The notes under the pieces are model-generated. The model was not told the origin of the DNA. It made no database searches and saw only the letters and a list, made by a program, of their open reading frames with translations. Below are positions 8,550-18,908 of a DNA stretch of 64,000 bases, in pieces. The stretch lies in NCBI RefSeq assembly GCF_029338515.1, contig NZ_CP119988.1, positions 2,852,001-2,916,000 on the forward strand, read 5' to 3'. The stretch is from Haloglomus litoreum. GTDB lineage: Archaea > Halobacteriota > Halobacteria > Halobacteriales > Haloarculaceae. Made by a program: the position numbers and the translations under genes. How positions within the stretch are numbered: position 1 is the stretch's first letter; each line of letters opens with the position of its first letter.

Positions 8550-9095
8550 ATGCGGGAGTACGACCGCGCTATCGGGCGGCTCGCGGGGTGCTGTTCGGCC
8601 CTGAACGCGTCCTACCGTGGGTTCCGGAACCAGCGTGGGCAGCAGATCATCGAGGTCAGGTACCGGAACGGGGTGTTCACCATCGTCAGCCAGCCGACCG
8701 ACAGCTACTTCCACGCCATCGCGGCACGCAGGCTCACCAACGTCGACGGGTTCGACATCACGCGGAGCCGGCCCATCGTGCAGGTCGAGGACGACCTCAC
8801 GGCGCTGTTCGACGAGCTGGAGACCGCCAACATCCGCATCGACCACCTGACAGAGATGCACGACGCGGAGGGAATCGAGTACTTCGACGGGTACCGGACC
8901 GCGAAGCCCCTGTACGTCTTCGAGGACGGCTTCGGTCCCAGGCGGTTCGACGAGTCCCTCGCCGAGCTGAACCAGATCGGACGGAAGGCCTTCGAGCGGA
9001 CGCTCGACAGGCTCGAGCTCGATCTCGACGAGATCGAGGAGACGACCGGGAGCGAGGACGAGCCCGAGGAGACCTACGGGCGGGCGTTCCAGTAA
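8550..9095 (+). CDS. Conserved hypothetical protein, 181 residues
   Basis: Starts at ATG 8550, 66 nt after the tRNA; in-frame upstream codons overlap the tRNA and are not plausible coding. The protein is soluble, mixed alpha/beta, without signal or membrane segments. The N-terminal half (VRYRNGVFTIVSQPTDSYF) looks like a sheet-forming domain, and the end is an acidic helix (LDRLELDLDEIEETTGSED). I do not recognise a named family or catalytic motif. It looks like a real haloarchaeal gene by its codon use and acidic composition. Confidence 0.75.
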   Translation: MREYDRAIGRLAGCCSALNASYRGFRNQRGQQIIEVRYRNGVFTIVSQPTDSYFHAIAARRLTNVDGFDITRSRPIVQVEDDLTALFDELETANIRIDHLTEMHDAEGIEYFDGYRTAKPLYVFEDGFGPRRFDESLAELNQIGRKAFERTLDRLELDLDEIEETTGSEDEPEETYGRAFQ

Positions 9096-9108
9096 CGGGC
9101 CCAGGGGC

Positions 9109-9360
9109 TCAGCGTGTCCCGGAATCGCCGTCGACGTGGTCCCGGCCGGCGGACGAGATACGGTAGTAACCGTCCGTCCCCTCGACACGGTCGACCAGCT
9201 CGGCCTCCATGAGGAGTTTCAGGCGCCGCTTCAGGGTCCGCTCGGAGAACGTTATCTCCCTGTCGGCCTTCATGTTGTAGTACAGGACCTTCGGCGGAAG
9301 TGCCAGACTCACCTCCGCCAGATACTCGAGGATAGCGACGTCACGTCGGTTCGGCTCCAT
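9109..9360 (-). CDS. Winged-helix DNA-binding protein (PhiH1 repressor-like)
   Basis: 83 residues from ATG 9360 (a TTG lies one codon upstream). The sequence EPNRRDVAILEYLAEVSLALPP, then SERTLKRRLKLLMEAELVDRV and YYRISSAGRDHV is the winged-helix layout seen in small haloarchaeal repressors of the PhiH1 type: helices 1-3 with recognition helix around TLKRRLKLL, and a wing ending in a Tyr-rich strand. Likely a transcriptional regulator binding DNA as a dimer. It has its own AT-rich promoter and may regulate itself. Target genes cannot be inferred. Confidence 0.78.
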   Translation of the reverse strand: MEPNRRDVAILEYLAEVSLALPPKVLYYNMKADREITFSERTLKRRLKLLMEAELVDRVEGTDGYYRISSAGRDHVDGDSGTR

Positions 9361-9384
9361 CAACAGTACATCGGTTTACTCGGT

Positions 9385-9394
9385 GTATAATTTT
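9385..9394 (-). promoter_or_regulatory. TATA box for the winged-helix gene
   Basis: On the minus strand AAAATTATAC is centred about 29 nt before the ATG at 9360, in an AT-rich stretch (9361-9460). It predicts a leaderless transcript. Confidence 0.55.
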
Positions 9395-9479
9395 GACGGT
9401 AATTTCAGGAATCTTTACTGATTGATGCCGGATTGTGGTAGAAAATGTAAAATAGCATCTTCCGACGCCATCCGGGTGC

Positions 9480-9752
9480 GTGGAACGGTCGAATACTGCG
9501 AAGGACCACCACGGATGCCCGTGTCAGGGGAGGGTTCACGGGGATCGGGCGCCTCGGTTCGACCGTGACCGGAGCCGAGGACCAGGACCCAGGCGAGCGA
9601 AGGAGCTGCAGGCGAAGCTGGTCGTGCTGCGACTCCGCGAGGGGACCGCGAACTTCGAGGACAGGGAGGCCATCCGACGCGAGATCAACCGGCTCGAAGA
9701 GGAGCTAGCATCCCTCGGACTCGACCCGGATTCGGTGGACGAGGCCCCCTGA
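9480..9752 (+). CDS. Small hypothetical protein with C-terminal coiled coil
   Basis: 90 residues if the GTG at 9480 is used. The first ~35 residues are Arg/Gly/Pro-rich and unconvincing, but residues 39-90 form an acidic amphipathic helix pair (EDREAIRREINRLEEELASL) with a haloarchaeal-looking tail DPDSVDEAP. A TATA-like TGTAAAATAG lies about 27 nt upstream of the GTG, compatible with leaderless expression. A shorter protein from an internal start is possible. No family is recognised. Confidence 0.4.
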   Translation: MERSNTAKDHHGCPCQGRVHGDRAPRFDRDRSRGPGPRRAKELQAKLVVLRLREGTANFEDREAIRREINRLEEELASLGLDPDSVDEAP

Positions 9753-9761
9753 GCCGGCCGC

Positions 9762-9992
9762 TCAGTCGGCGTCCGCACGGATCTGCTGGCTGCCCTCCAT
9801 CGTCTCGACGAGCTCGGCCAGGAGCGTCCGGACGGCCTCCTCCTGTGCCGCCTTCGAACGGTGGATGGCGCTCGGGGAGACATCGCACGCGTCGTACCTT
9901 GGGGTGAGGACCTGGTCGCCCGTCTCGCGCTCGTAGTACTCACGGACCTCCCGGAGCAGGCCGTGCAGGTAGACGAGTTCCTGTTTCCGCAT
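9762..9992 (-). CDS. UPF0058 family protein
   Basis: 76 residues from ATG 9992. The sequence MRKQELVYLHGLLREVREYY and later the segment SPSAIHRSKAAQEEAVRTLL match the small archaeal UPF0058 family, an all-helical protein of unknown function that occurs widely in euryarchaea, often near translation or regulatory genes. No membrane or metal motif is visible beyond the family's His. The function is unknown; the assignment is by pattern. The longer frame that continues upstream of 9992 is non-coding in appearance. Confidence 0.85.
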   Translation of the reverse strand: MRKQELVYLHGLLREVREYYERETGDQVLTPRYDACDVSPSAIHRSKAAQEEAVRTLLAELVETMEGSQQIRADAD

Positions 9993-10127
9993 GGTTCCAT
10001 GTAGGGGCCGAACGCCTAAGGGTCTGTCTCCGAAGCGGTTCGTGTCCGGCGATTCGTCCACCCAGCGGGGCCGGGAGCACACCGGGAACGCGCAAGCGTT
10101 TTGCCGTGGCCCGCTGGCTTCGAGGGT

Positions 10128-10934
10128 ATGGCCGGCCCTCCAGCACCCGACCTCGTCACGGCGCCGCTGGTCGTCATCGTGGCGCTCCTGTCGGCCGGGG
10201 GCGTCGCACGGTTCGGCCCACCACTCACCCGTCGGACGGTCCTGGCCGCGACACCGTGGATGGTCCTCGGGGGACTCCTCCACGCGCTGGCTGGGAGCGG
10301 CGTCTACGACGGCCCGCTCGCAGCGATGCTCGGCTCGCCGCTCGTCGCCCCGGCGACGGTCGCCCTGGCGGTCCTCCTCTGGCTCCCTCTCGTACAGGCC
10401 GGAGTGGTCCGGGCGCGGGGGGACCCGCCCACGTACCTCGTGGCGGTGGGAACCGGAGCGACCGTCCCGGTGTTCGTCGCGACGCTGCTGGCGGGGCGAG
10501 CGACCGTCGGCACCCTCGTCCCGCTCGTGGTCGCGCCGGTCGTGGCGGCCGTCGCGGCCGCGGCGGTGGTGTTCGTCCTCGGGTTGAGTGCTGCCCCCGC
10601 GCTGGCCGCGGGGCGCTCGCTCGCACTGCTGGCGACGTACGCGCAGGCGTTCCACGCCGTCGCCGTTGTCGTGGTGGTCGACGCACTCGGCGGGACCGCG
10701 AGCGGCCCACTCGCCGCGGCCGCCGTCGGGGTCGGCGGGTCGCTGGTGGACGGCTTCGGCGCCGCCTGGCCGTACCTGCTGGGCAAGCTCTGTGGGGTGG
10801 CACTCCTGGTGGTCCTGCTGGGGCGACTGGCCGAACGCCGCCCGACCGCCGCCTACCTCCTGCTCGGAGCCATCGCGGCGCTCGGAATCGGCCAGGGGGT
10901 CGCGGCGCTGCTCTCGTGGACGCTCCTCGCCTGA
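10128..10934 (+). CDS. DUF63 family integral membrane protein
   Basis: 268 residues from ATG 10128. About eight hydrophobic segments are visible, separated by short loops, with the motif RRTVLAATPWMVLGGLLHALAG early and LGKLCGVALLVVLLGRLAE near the end. This agrees with the DUF63 family of archaeal membrane proteins of unknown function. Charged residues are almost confined to loops. No transport or enzyme signature is evident. The gene stands alone on the plus strand between two convergently or divergently placed small genes. Confidence 0.82.
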   Translation: MAGPPAPDLVTAPLVVIVALLSAGGVARFGPPLTRRTVLAATPWMVLGGLLHALAGSGVYDGPLAAMLGSPLVAPATVALAVLLWLPLVQAGVVRARGDPPTYLVAVGTGATVPVFVATLLAGRATVGTLVPLVVAPVVAAVAAAAVVFVLGLSAAPALAAGRSLALLATYAQAFHAVAVVVVVDALGGTASGPLAAAAVGVGGSLVDGFGAAWPYLLGKLCGVALLVVLLGRLAERRPTAAYLLLGAIAALGIGQGVAALLSWTLLA

Positions 10935-10985
10935 GTGGAGGGCTCTCGGTGCAGCGAGCGCTGGAGTAAAGACCACTCCCCCGGG

Positions 10986-11225
10986 ATGGTCGGCATGGAG
11001 ACCGCCGATGACCCCGTTGGTGTCGTCGTCGCGCTGGTCCTGGGTGGCGGGGTCGGCGTCGCGCTCGCGATGCCCGTGCTCCCGCCCGGCGGCCTCGCGC
11101 TCACCGTCGGTGGTGTCACGCTGGACACCGTCGGGACGGTCCTGATCGTGAGCGCGCTGTCGGTCCTCCTCCTCCCGCTCGCGCTACTGACGCTCTATCA
11201 GCTGTTCTCGCTCGCGGACCGGTAG
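10986..11225 (+). CDS. Small membrane protein, two transmembrane segments
   Basis: About 79 residues from ATG 10986; ATG 10995 is an alternative start. Two hydrophobic stretches (VGVVVALVLGGGVGVALAM and VLIVSALSVLLLPLALLTLY) flank a short polar turn. Family unknown. It may be co-transcribed with the DUF63 gene 50 nt upstream. It is convergent with the acyl-CoA dehydrogenase gene downstream (15 nt between stops). Confidence 0.65.
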   Translation: MVGMETADDPVGVVVALVLGGGVGVALAMPVLPPGGLALTVGGVTLDTVGTVLIVSALSVLLLPLALLTLYQLFSLADR

Positions 11226-11240
11226 CGCCGACGCCCGGCG

Positions 11241-12386
11241 CTACTTCGTCAGTTCGCGGGCGATGATGTTCTTCTGGATCTCGGTGGTGCCCTCGTAGAT
11301 CTGGGTGATCTTCGCGTCGCGGTAGAACCGCTCGGCATCGAAGTCGTCGACGTAGCCGGCGCCGCCGTGGATCTGGACGCACTCGTTGGCCACGTCGACA
11401 GCCACGCGGGAGGCGTACTCCTTCGCCATCGACGCCAGGCTGGTGAGCTGCTCGTCCAGGTTGTCGACGGACCACGCCGATTTGTAGGTCAGCATCCGCG
11501 CGGCCTCCAGGTCGGTGTGCATCTCGGCGAGCTTGTGCTGGATGGCCTGGAACTCGCCGATGGGCTGGCCGAACTGCTCGCGCTGCTGGCTGTACTCCAG
11601 CGCACGCTCGGCGGCGCCCTTCGCGATGCCGACGCCCTGTGCGGCGACCTGGGTGCGGGTCTCGTCGAAGAACTGCATCTGCTGCAGGAACCCGGCGCCC
11701 CGCGTCCCCACGAGGTTCTCCTCGGGGACGCGCACGTCGTCGAAGATGAGTTCCGCCGTGTCGCTCGCGCGGATGCCCATCTTCCCCGTGATCTTCTCGC
11801 TCGTGAAGCCGTCGCGGTCGGCCTCGACGATGATCTGGCTGAAGCCGTTGTAGCGACCCTCAGCATCCGGGTCGGTCCGGCAGAGGACCACGAAGAAGTC
11901 CCCGACGGAGCCGTTCGTAATCCACATCTTGTTGCCGTTGATGACCCACTCGTCACCGTCCTTCTCCGCGCGTGTGCTCACGCTGGAGACGTCCGAGCCC
12001 GTATCGGGCTCGGAGATGGCCGACCCCATGATGGCCTCGCCCTCGGCCAGCGGCGGGAGGTACTCCTCCTTCTGTTCCTCGGTCCCGAAGCCGACGATGG
12101 CCTCGCTCCCGAACGCGGTCCCGAGGACGGAGCCGCCGACACCGGGGTCGGCCGCGTACAGCTCCTCGACGATGATCGCCACGTCGAGCGCGTCGTAGCC
12201 GGCGCCCCCGTACTCGATGGGGATCTGCGCGCCGGTGAGCCCCATCTCGGCTCCCTTCTCGACGACCTCGTACGGGAACGTCTCCTCGCGGTCGTACTCC
12301 GTGGCGACCGGCCTGATCTCGTTCTCGCCGAAGCGCCGCACTTCCTCGCGGATCTGCTGTTGCTCGTCGGACAGCTCGAAGTCCAT
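11241..12386 (-). CDS. Acyl-CoA dehydrogenase (paralogue 1)
   Basis: 381 residues, starting [13 protein letters not shown]-dependent oxidation of acyl-CoA to enoyl-CoA, in fatty-acid or branched-chain amino acid breakdown. Signatures: [11 protein letters not shown] and the FAD-binding [14 protein letters not shown] in the middle domain; the C-terminal [22 protein letters not shown]; and the active-site region [14 protein letters not shown] with the catalytic Glu of YEGT. It is a close paralogue of the gene at 15343-16497 and more distant from that at 25749-26882. Electrons would pass to an ETF not encoded here. Substrate chain is unknown. Confidence 0.94.
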   Translation of the reverse strand: MDFELSDEQQQIREEVRRFGENEIRPVATEYDREETFPYEVVEKGAEMGLTGAQIPIEYGGAGYDALDVAIIVEELYAADPGVGGSVLGTAFGSEAIVGFGTEEQKEEYLPPLAEGEAIMGSAISEPDTGSDVSSVSTRAEKDGDEWVINGNKMWITNGSVGDFFVVLCRTDPDAEGRYNGFSQIIVEADRDGFTSEKITGKMGIRASDTAELIFDDVRVPEENLVGTRGAGFLQQMQFFDETRTQVAAQGVGIAKGAAERALEYSQQREQFGQPIGEFQAIQHKLAEMHTDLEAARMLTYKSAWSVDNLDEQLTSLASMAKEYASRVAVDVANECVQIHGGAGYVDDFDAERFYRDAKITQIYEGTTEIQKNIIARELTK

Positions 12387-12427
12387 ACACCCGGCTAGGG
12401 TGGGAGGGTAAAACCGGTTGCCCCGTG

Positions 12428-12880
12428 TTACTCGTACTCCCCCTTCCCGATGTCCGGTTCGGGCTGGGGCGTCATGTTGATTCGGAGCCGGGGGAGATAG
12501 AGCGCCAGGTCGGTCGTGGTGATGATGCCGACGGCCCGGCCGTCCTCGGCGACGGGCAGTTTCTTGACCCCGTTGTGACCCATCCGCTCGCCGGCCACAC
12601 GGGCCGACTCGTTCGGCCGGATGGTGACGACCGGGTCCGACATCAGGTCCTCGACGGTCGTCGTCTGGGGGTCCATCGCCTTCCCGACGCTCTCGACGAT
12701 ATCCATCTCCGTGATGATGCCGTCGATGATCTCCTCGCCGATCACCAGCGACCCGATCCCCTCACTCGACAGGATCTCTGCGGCCTCGGCGATGGTGGTG
12801 TCGGCCGACACCGTACGCACCGGCGAGGTCATGATCTCACTCACCCGGGTATCGATCTCCGAATCTGGCTCCTCCGTCAT
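12428..12880 (-). CDS. CBS-domain protein
   Basis: 150 residues with two CBS motifs in tandem. The first is around residues 10-65 (VSEIMTSPVRTVSADTTIAEAAEIL, IIDGIITEMDIVESV) and the second around 75-130 (VEDLMSDPVVTIRPNESARVAGERM, GRAVGIITTTDLALY). CBS pairs bind adenosyl ligands and act as sensors. The protein has no attached enzymatic domain, so it probably works by contacting a partner. Start ATG 12880 is supported by a TATA-like box 25-30 nt upstream; an in-frame ATG at 12907 would overlap that box. Confidence 0.9.
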   Translation of the reverse strand: MTEEPDSEIDTRVSEIMTSPVRTVSADTTIAEAAEILSSEGIGSLVIGEEIIDGIITEMDIVESVGKAMDPQTTTVEDLMSDPVVTIRPNESARVAGERMGHNGVKKLPVAEDGRAVGIITTTDLALYLPRLRINMTPQPEPDIGKGEYE

Positions 12881-12902
12881 GGGTGGCTGCAGGGGACCCC
12901 GA

Positions 12903-12910
12903 TTCATAAG
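12903..12910 (-). promoter_or_regulatory. TATA box for the CBS-domain gene
   Basis: On the minus strand CTTATGAA lies 25-30 nt before ATG 12880. It decides in favour of that start over the in-frame ATG at 12907. Confidence 0.5.
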
Positions 12911-13255
12911 CCTACCCGACGCCCGTGCGGTGTTCCGTCGTCCGGCCGTGGAACGGTGGCGTCGTTCGGAGGGTGGGCCCCCAGGTCATCGTCCCCGCGG
13001 CGTGCGCACATGGGTCGGTCGACAGCGCCGTTCCCCTGGCCGACCTCGCCGCCCTGGCGCCGGTCGGTGCTGTAGAGTCCCGGAACAGAGACGAAAGAGC
13101 CAGCGACAGCTCGGTACAGCGTGCGCCACGCAAACGGGCGCAGCACTTACGACGACGCGTGTCGTAGGTTCACATGGCGTGCGGTGGGGCTCCAACTGTC
13201 ACCTTGGGTAGGGAGACTCGTTCGTGGTCCCCTGCACGCCACCGCTTCGTTTCCG
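12911..13255. other. Intergenic region with no supported gene
   Basis: About 345 nt between the CBS gene and the small zinc protein gene. Several short frames are open but none has recognisable domains, acidic bias or a promoter at the right distance. I see no convincing RNA gene. Confidence 0.4.
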
Positions 13256-13441
13256 TTACTGGCCGTCCCAGTCCATGCGGCAGGTGTCGTTGCAGAAGTG
13301 TGCACTCCGGACCTCGCCGTCCTCGACCCAGGTGATCACGCGGTGCTGTGGATCGTTCAGGATCGGCTCGCCGCAGGTGCGACACCGCGGGGCGTCCTCC
13401 TCGGTGACGTCCTCGCCCAGATCCGAGGTCGGGTCTACCAT
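13256..13441 (-). CDS. Small zinc-binding protein (DUF7576-like)
   Basis: 61 residues from ATG 13441. Two cysteine pairs are present: CRTCGEPI and FCNDTC, separated by a beta-rich stretch (HRVITWVEDGEVRSAHF). This is a treble-clef or MYND-like zinc knuckle seen in many haloarchaeal micro-proteins. It is probably a zinc-stabilised protein- or nucleic-acid-binding module. A TATA-like box sits at 13466-13473 on the same strand, giving a nearly leaderless transcript. Confidence 0.8.
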   Translation of the reverse strand: MVDPTSDLGEDVTEEDAPRCRTCGEPILNDPQHRVITWVEDGEVRSAHFCNDTCRMDWDGQ

Positions 13442-13465
13442 TACTCGAGGCCAGACACCGCCCCT

Positions 13466-13473
13466 ACTTATGC
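13466..13473 (-). promoter_or_regulatory. TATA box for the DUF7576-like gene
   Basis: Minus-strand CATAAGTA centred about 28 nt before ATG 13441, in a local AT-rich pocket. Confidence 0.5.
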
Positions 13474-13521
13474 CCATACTTTCGGCGGCGTTCTTGCGGC
13501 AACACTCCGGGGGAGCGCTCG

Positions 13522-14727
13522 CTACGTGTCTCCGTCCGACGACGGCTCGGGACCGCGGTAGGCCTCGCCGGGCCGCGTCCAGCCGTCCGTCGGAAGGACG
13601 CTCCCGGGGTAGAGGCTGGTGTTGATACCCGTCTTCGCGCCGGGACCGACGACGACACCGAACTTCCGACGGCCCGTCGACGTGGCGTCGCCCTTCACGA
13701 CGGTCCGGACGTCACCGTCGTCGTGGCGGAGGTTCGCGACCTGTGTGCCGGCGCCGAGGTTCGCGCCCGGGCCGAGGACGCTGTCCCCGACGTAGGAGAC
13801 GTGGGGGACGTTCGAGCCGGCCATTACGACCGTGTTCTTCACCTCGACGCCGTGCCCGACGTGGGTGTCCGGGCCGAGCAGCGTCGCTCCCCGGACGTAC
13901 GCGTTCGGGCCGACCGCGGCACCCTCGCGGACGAGCGCGGGCCCCTCGATGACGACGCCCGGCTCGACCGTGGCGCCCTCCTCGACGACCACGGTGCCGC
14001 GGAGTTCGGCGTCGCCGCGCACGTCCCCGTCGATGCGCCGCTCCAGCTCGCCGAGCTTCCACTCGTTCGCAGCCAGCAGCTCCCACGGGCGGCCCACGCC
14101 GAGCCAGCGCTCGACATCGACGGCAGCCACGTCGAACGCGTCGACGACGCGCGCCAGGACGTCGGTGATCTCGTGCTCGCCGCGCTCGGACAGTTCGGTC
14201 TCGGTCAGCCAGTCGGCCGCCTCCGCCGGGAAGTGGTAGGCACCGACGTTGACACGGTTGCTGGGCGGCTCGGCGGGTTTCTCCACCACGTCCGTAACGT
14301 GGCCGCCGTCGATGGAGAAGACGCCGTACGGGCGCGGGTCGTCCACCTCGTAGGCGCCGACCGCGGGACACGACTCGAACAGTGCCTCCAGTGCGGCTTC
14401 GTCGTAGAGGTCGTCCCCGTTCAGCACGACGAAGTCACCGTCCAGGTACGGCCGGGCCTGCGCGGCGGCGTGGGCGGTGCCCAGTCGTTCCACCTGCTCG
14501 GCGTACTGGACCGGGACGCCGCGGTACTCCTCGCCGAAGTGCTCGCGGACGTCATCGCCGCGGTAGCCCACGACGAACACCAGTTCGTCCGCCCCCGCGC
14601 GGACGGCGGCGTCAGCCGTGTGCGCACACAGCGGTCGGTCCCCGACCGGGAGCATCGGCTTCGCGACGGCGTCGGTCAGCGGCCGCATCCGGGTTCCCTG
14701 CCCGGCGGCCAGGATGACGACTTCCAT
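13522..14727 (-). CDS. glmU: Bifunctional sugar-1-phosphate nucleotidyltransferase/acetyltransferase (GlmU-like)
   Basis: 401 residues. The N-terminal nucleotidyltransferase domain opens with the classic VILAAGQGTRMRPLT loop and KPMLPVGDRPL, with NGDDL metal site near residue 105. From about residue 230 a left-handed beta-helix of hexapeptide repeats follows (VVVEEGATVEPGVVIEGPAL, PNAYVRGATLLGP), ending with the TGINTSLYPGSVLP active-site region. This combination fits archaeal GlmU-type enzymes making UDP-N-acetylglucosamine, or a closely related UDP/dTDP-sugar, for surface glycoconjugates. The exact sugar cannot be settled from sequence. Confidence 0.88.
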   Translation of the reverse strand: MEVVILAAGQGTRMRPLTDAVAKPMLPVGDRPLCAHTADAAVRAGADELVFVVGYRGDDVREHFGEEYRGVPVQYAEQVERLGTAHAAAQARPYLDGDFVVLNGDDLYDEAALEALFESCPAVGAYEVDDPRPYGVFSIDGGHVTDVVEKPAEPPSNRVNVGAYHFPAEAADWLTETELSERGEHEITDVLARVVDAFDVAAVDVERWLGVGRPWELLAANEWKLGELERRIDGDVRGDAELRGTVVVEEGATVEPGVVIEGPALVREGAAVGPNAYVRGATLLGPDTHVGHGVEVKNTVVMAGSNVPHVSYVGDSVLGPGANLGAGTQVANLRHDDGDVRTVVKGDATSTGRRKFGVVVGPGAKTGINTSLYPGSVLPTDGWTRPGEAYRGPEPSSDGDT

Positions 14728-14984
14728 ACCGACGCTCCCGCGCCGGCCCGCAAAGGTCCACCGACACCGGCGACCACGGCCCCGACGGTCACCGGGGTCG
14801 GTTGCAGTGGCTGGCGAGCAGGCGACACCGCTCCCTCCGCCGGACCGTGGTGCCGCGCTGGCGGAACCGAGCAGTCGGTGGCGTTCCGACTGGTCGGGTC
14901 GGCGGTCCGGCGATGGCTCGTCAGAGCATGGGGGTGCTGGTCGCGTGCCGGTATTTGAACGTATGGGACTGCCCGATATTCTTC
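14728..14984. other. Intergenic region upstream of the GlmU-like gene
   Basis: About 260 nt of GC-rich sequence with open frames but no recognisable gene. It presumably holds the promoter for the minus-strand gene, though no strong TATA box is visible. Confidence 0.35.
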
Positions 14985-15062
14985 AGATACCTGGATTAAT
15001 ATCCGAGCTCCGATTCCCGATTATATATGTGGACTATTATAGAAAAATCCACCATCCAAGCC
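14985..15062. other. AT-rich island bordering the multi-hairpin repeat
   Basis: About 78 nt with far lower G+C than its surroundings, containing TTATATATG (15021-15029) on the plus strand. It could act as a promoter reading rightwards into the repeat at 15079-15345. No coding frame is credible here. Confidence 0.4.
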
Positions 15063-15078
15063 AGTAATACGGAAGTGC

Positions 15079-15345
15079 ATCCGCGCGAGCGAAGCGAGCG
15101 CGGTTTGGTTCGAGAGACGCCTCCGGCGTCTCTCGTCATCCCGAAAATCGAAGATTTTCGGAGACACCACTGGCGACCGGCGGGAGTCAGCGGCATTTTT
15201 ACTGAACGTTTGTTGGCGTCATCAGAACGATTTGCGTTCTGATTGCCCGTGGAATCGCTGCGCGATTCCACGACGGCGAGCGGTGGCCGCAGGCGGCGCG
15301 AAGCGTCGCCGAGGCCACCCGAGCCGTCAAAACAGCTCGGGTTTA
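15079..15345. repeat. Multi-hairpin intergenic repeat, copy A
   Basis: A chain of perfect inverted repeats: arms GAGAGACGCC/GGCGTCTCTC (15112-15134), CCGAAAATC/GATTTTCGG (15141-15161), ATCAGAACG/CGTTCTGAT (15221-15243), GTGGAATCG/CGATTCCAC (15249-15271) and CCCGAGC/GCTCGGG (15318-15341). Between them are unpaired blocks (GCGAGCGCGGTTT, TGGCGACCG, CTGAACGTTT, GAGCGGT) that recur in the same order in 62600-62904. Both copies end on the 3' side of a minus-strand gene; here the last hairpin directly follows the acyl-CoA dehydrogenase stop. It may act as terminator, be a structured RNA, or be a non-autonomous mobile element. Confidence 0.7.
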
Positions 15346-16497
15346 GAAGCCCTTGCCCTGGAGTTCGCGGGCGATGATGTTCTTCTGGATCTCGGTGGTG
15401 CCCTCGTAGATCTGGGTGATCTTCGCGTCGCGGTAGAACCGCTCGACGTCGAAGTCGTTGACGTAGCCGGCGCCGCCGTGGATCTGGACGGCCTCGTTGG
15501 CCACGTCGACGGCCACGCGCGAGGCGTACTCCTTCGCCATCGACGCGAGCGTCGTCAGCTGGCCCTCCTTGTTGTCGACGGACCAGGCGGACTTGTAGGT
15601 CAGCTGGCGGGCGGCCTCGATGTTCGTGTGCATCTCGGCGAGCTTGTGCTGGATGGCCTGGAACTCGCCGATGGGCTGGCCGAACTGCTCGCGCTGCTGG
15701 CTGTACTCCAGCGCACGCTCGGCGGCGCCCTTCGCGATGCCGACGGCCTGTGCGGCGACGCCGGTGCGGGTCTCGTCGAAGAACTGCATCTGCTGCAGGA
15801 AGCCCATCCCCTCGGTCCCCAGGAGGTTCTCCTCGGGGACGCGCACGTCGTCGAAGATGAGTTCCGCCGTGTCGCTCGCGCGGATGCCGAGTTTGCCGTG
15901 GATCTTGTCCGCCTGGAAGCCGTCGCGGTCGGCCTCGACGATGATCTGGCTGAAGCCGTTGTAGCGACCCTCGGCGTCCGGGTCCGTCTTGCACAGGACG
16001 ACGAAGTAGTCGCCGACGGTCCCGTTCGAGATCCACATCTTGTTGCCGTTGATGACCCACTCGTCACCGTCCTTCTCCGCGGTCGTCGAGACCGACGAGA
16101 CGTCCGACCCCGTGTCGGGCTCGGAGATGGCCGCGCCCATGACGGACTCGCCCTCGGCGATGGGGGGCAGGTACTCCTCCTTCTGCTCCTCGGTGCCGAA
16201 CTCGACGATGGCCTCGCTCCCGAACGCCGACGCCGTCACGCAGAACCCGATGCCCGGGTCCGCGGCGAACATCTCCTCGACGACGATGGACGTGTCCAGC
16301 GTGTCGAGGCCGGCGCCGCCGTACTCGATGGGCAGACCGCCGCCCAGCAGCCCGTTCTCCGCGGCCTTCTCCATCACGTCGTGGGGGTACTTCTCCTCGA
16401 CGTCGTACTCGGTCGCGACCGGCTTGATCTCGTTCTCGGCGAACCGACGAACCTCCTTCTTGAGTTGCTCCTGCTCGTCGGACAGTTCGAAGTCCAT
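15343..16497 (-). CDS. Acyl-CoA dehydrogenase (paralogue 2)
   Basis: 384 residues from ATG 16497 ([16 protein letters not shown]). Same FAD-dependent acyl-CoA dehydrogenase architecture as the gene at 11241-12386, with [41 protein letters not shown] and the catalytic Glu within [10 protein letters not shown]. The two are extremely similar, including runs of identical nucleotides over 70-100 bases in the C-terminal half, pointing to duplication and gene conversion. Divergence is greater in the N-terminal half ([18 protein letters not shown]), so substrate preference may differ. An in-frame start at 16518 would overlap the TATA box. Confidence 0.94.
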   Translation of the reverse strand: MDFELSDEQEQLKKEVRRFAENEIKPVATEYDVEEKYPHDVMEKAAENGLLGGGLPIEYGGAGLDTLDTSIVVEEMFAADPGIGFCVTASAFGSEAIVEFGTEEQKEEYLPPIAEGESVMGAAISEPDTGSDVSSVSTTAEKDGDEWVINGNKMWISNGTVGDYFVVLCKTDPDAEGRYNGFSQIIVEADRDGFQADKIHGKLGIRASDTAELIFDDVRVPEENLLGTEGMGFLQQMQFFDETRTGVAAQAVGIAKGAAERALEYSQQREQFGQPIGEFQAIQHKLAEMHTNIEAARQLTYKSAWSVDNKEGQLTTLASMAKEYASRVAVDVANEAVQIHGGAGYVNDFDVERFYRDAKITQIYEGTTEIQKNIIARELQGKGF

Positions 16498-16520
16498 ACC
16501 CCTGTTGTACAATCCCACGC

Positions 16521-16528
16521 GTATAAGC
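16521..16528 (-). promoter_or_regulatory. TATA box for acyl-CoA dehydrogenase paralogue 2
   Basis: Minus-strand GCTTATAC is centred about 27 nt before ATG 16497, implying a leaderless transcript and fixing the start. Confidence 0.55.
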
Positions 16529-16646
16529 CCAACTATTCTAACGCCGTTTATCGGAAGACTAAGTGGTATTAACGGTGTAAATCCGAGAACCGGCCAACGC
16601 CGGGGACTTCATTATCGTTACCGCGAAAATCGGTGGTGCAGCGGAC

Positions 16647-18904
<2,258 letters not shown>

Positions 18905-18908
<4 letters not shown>

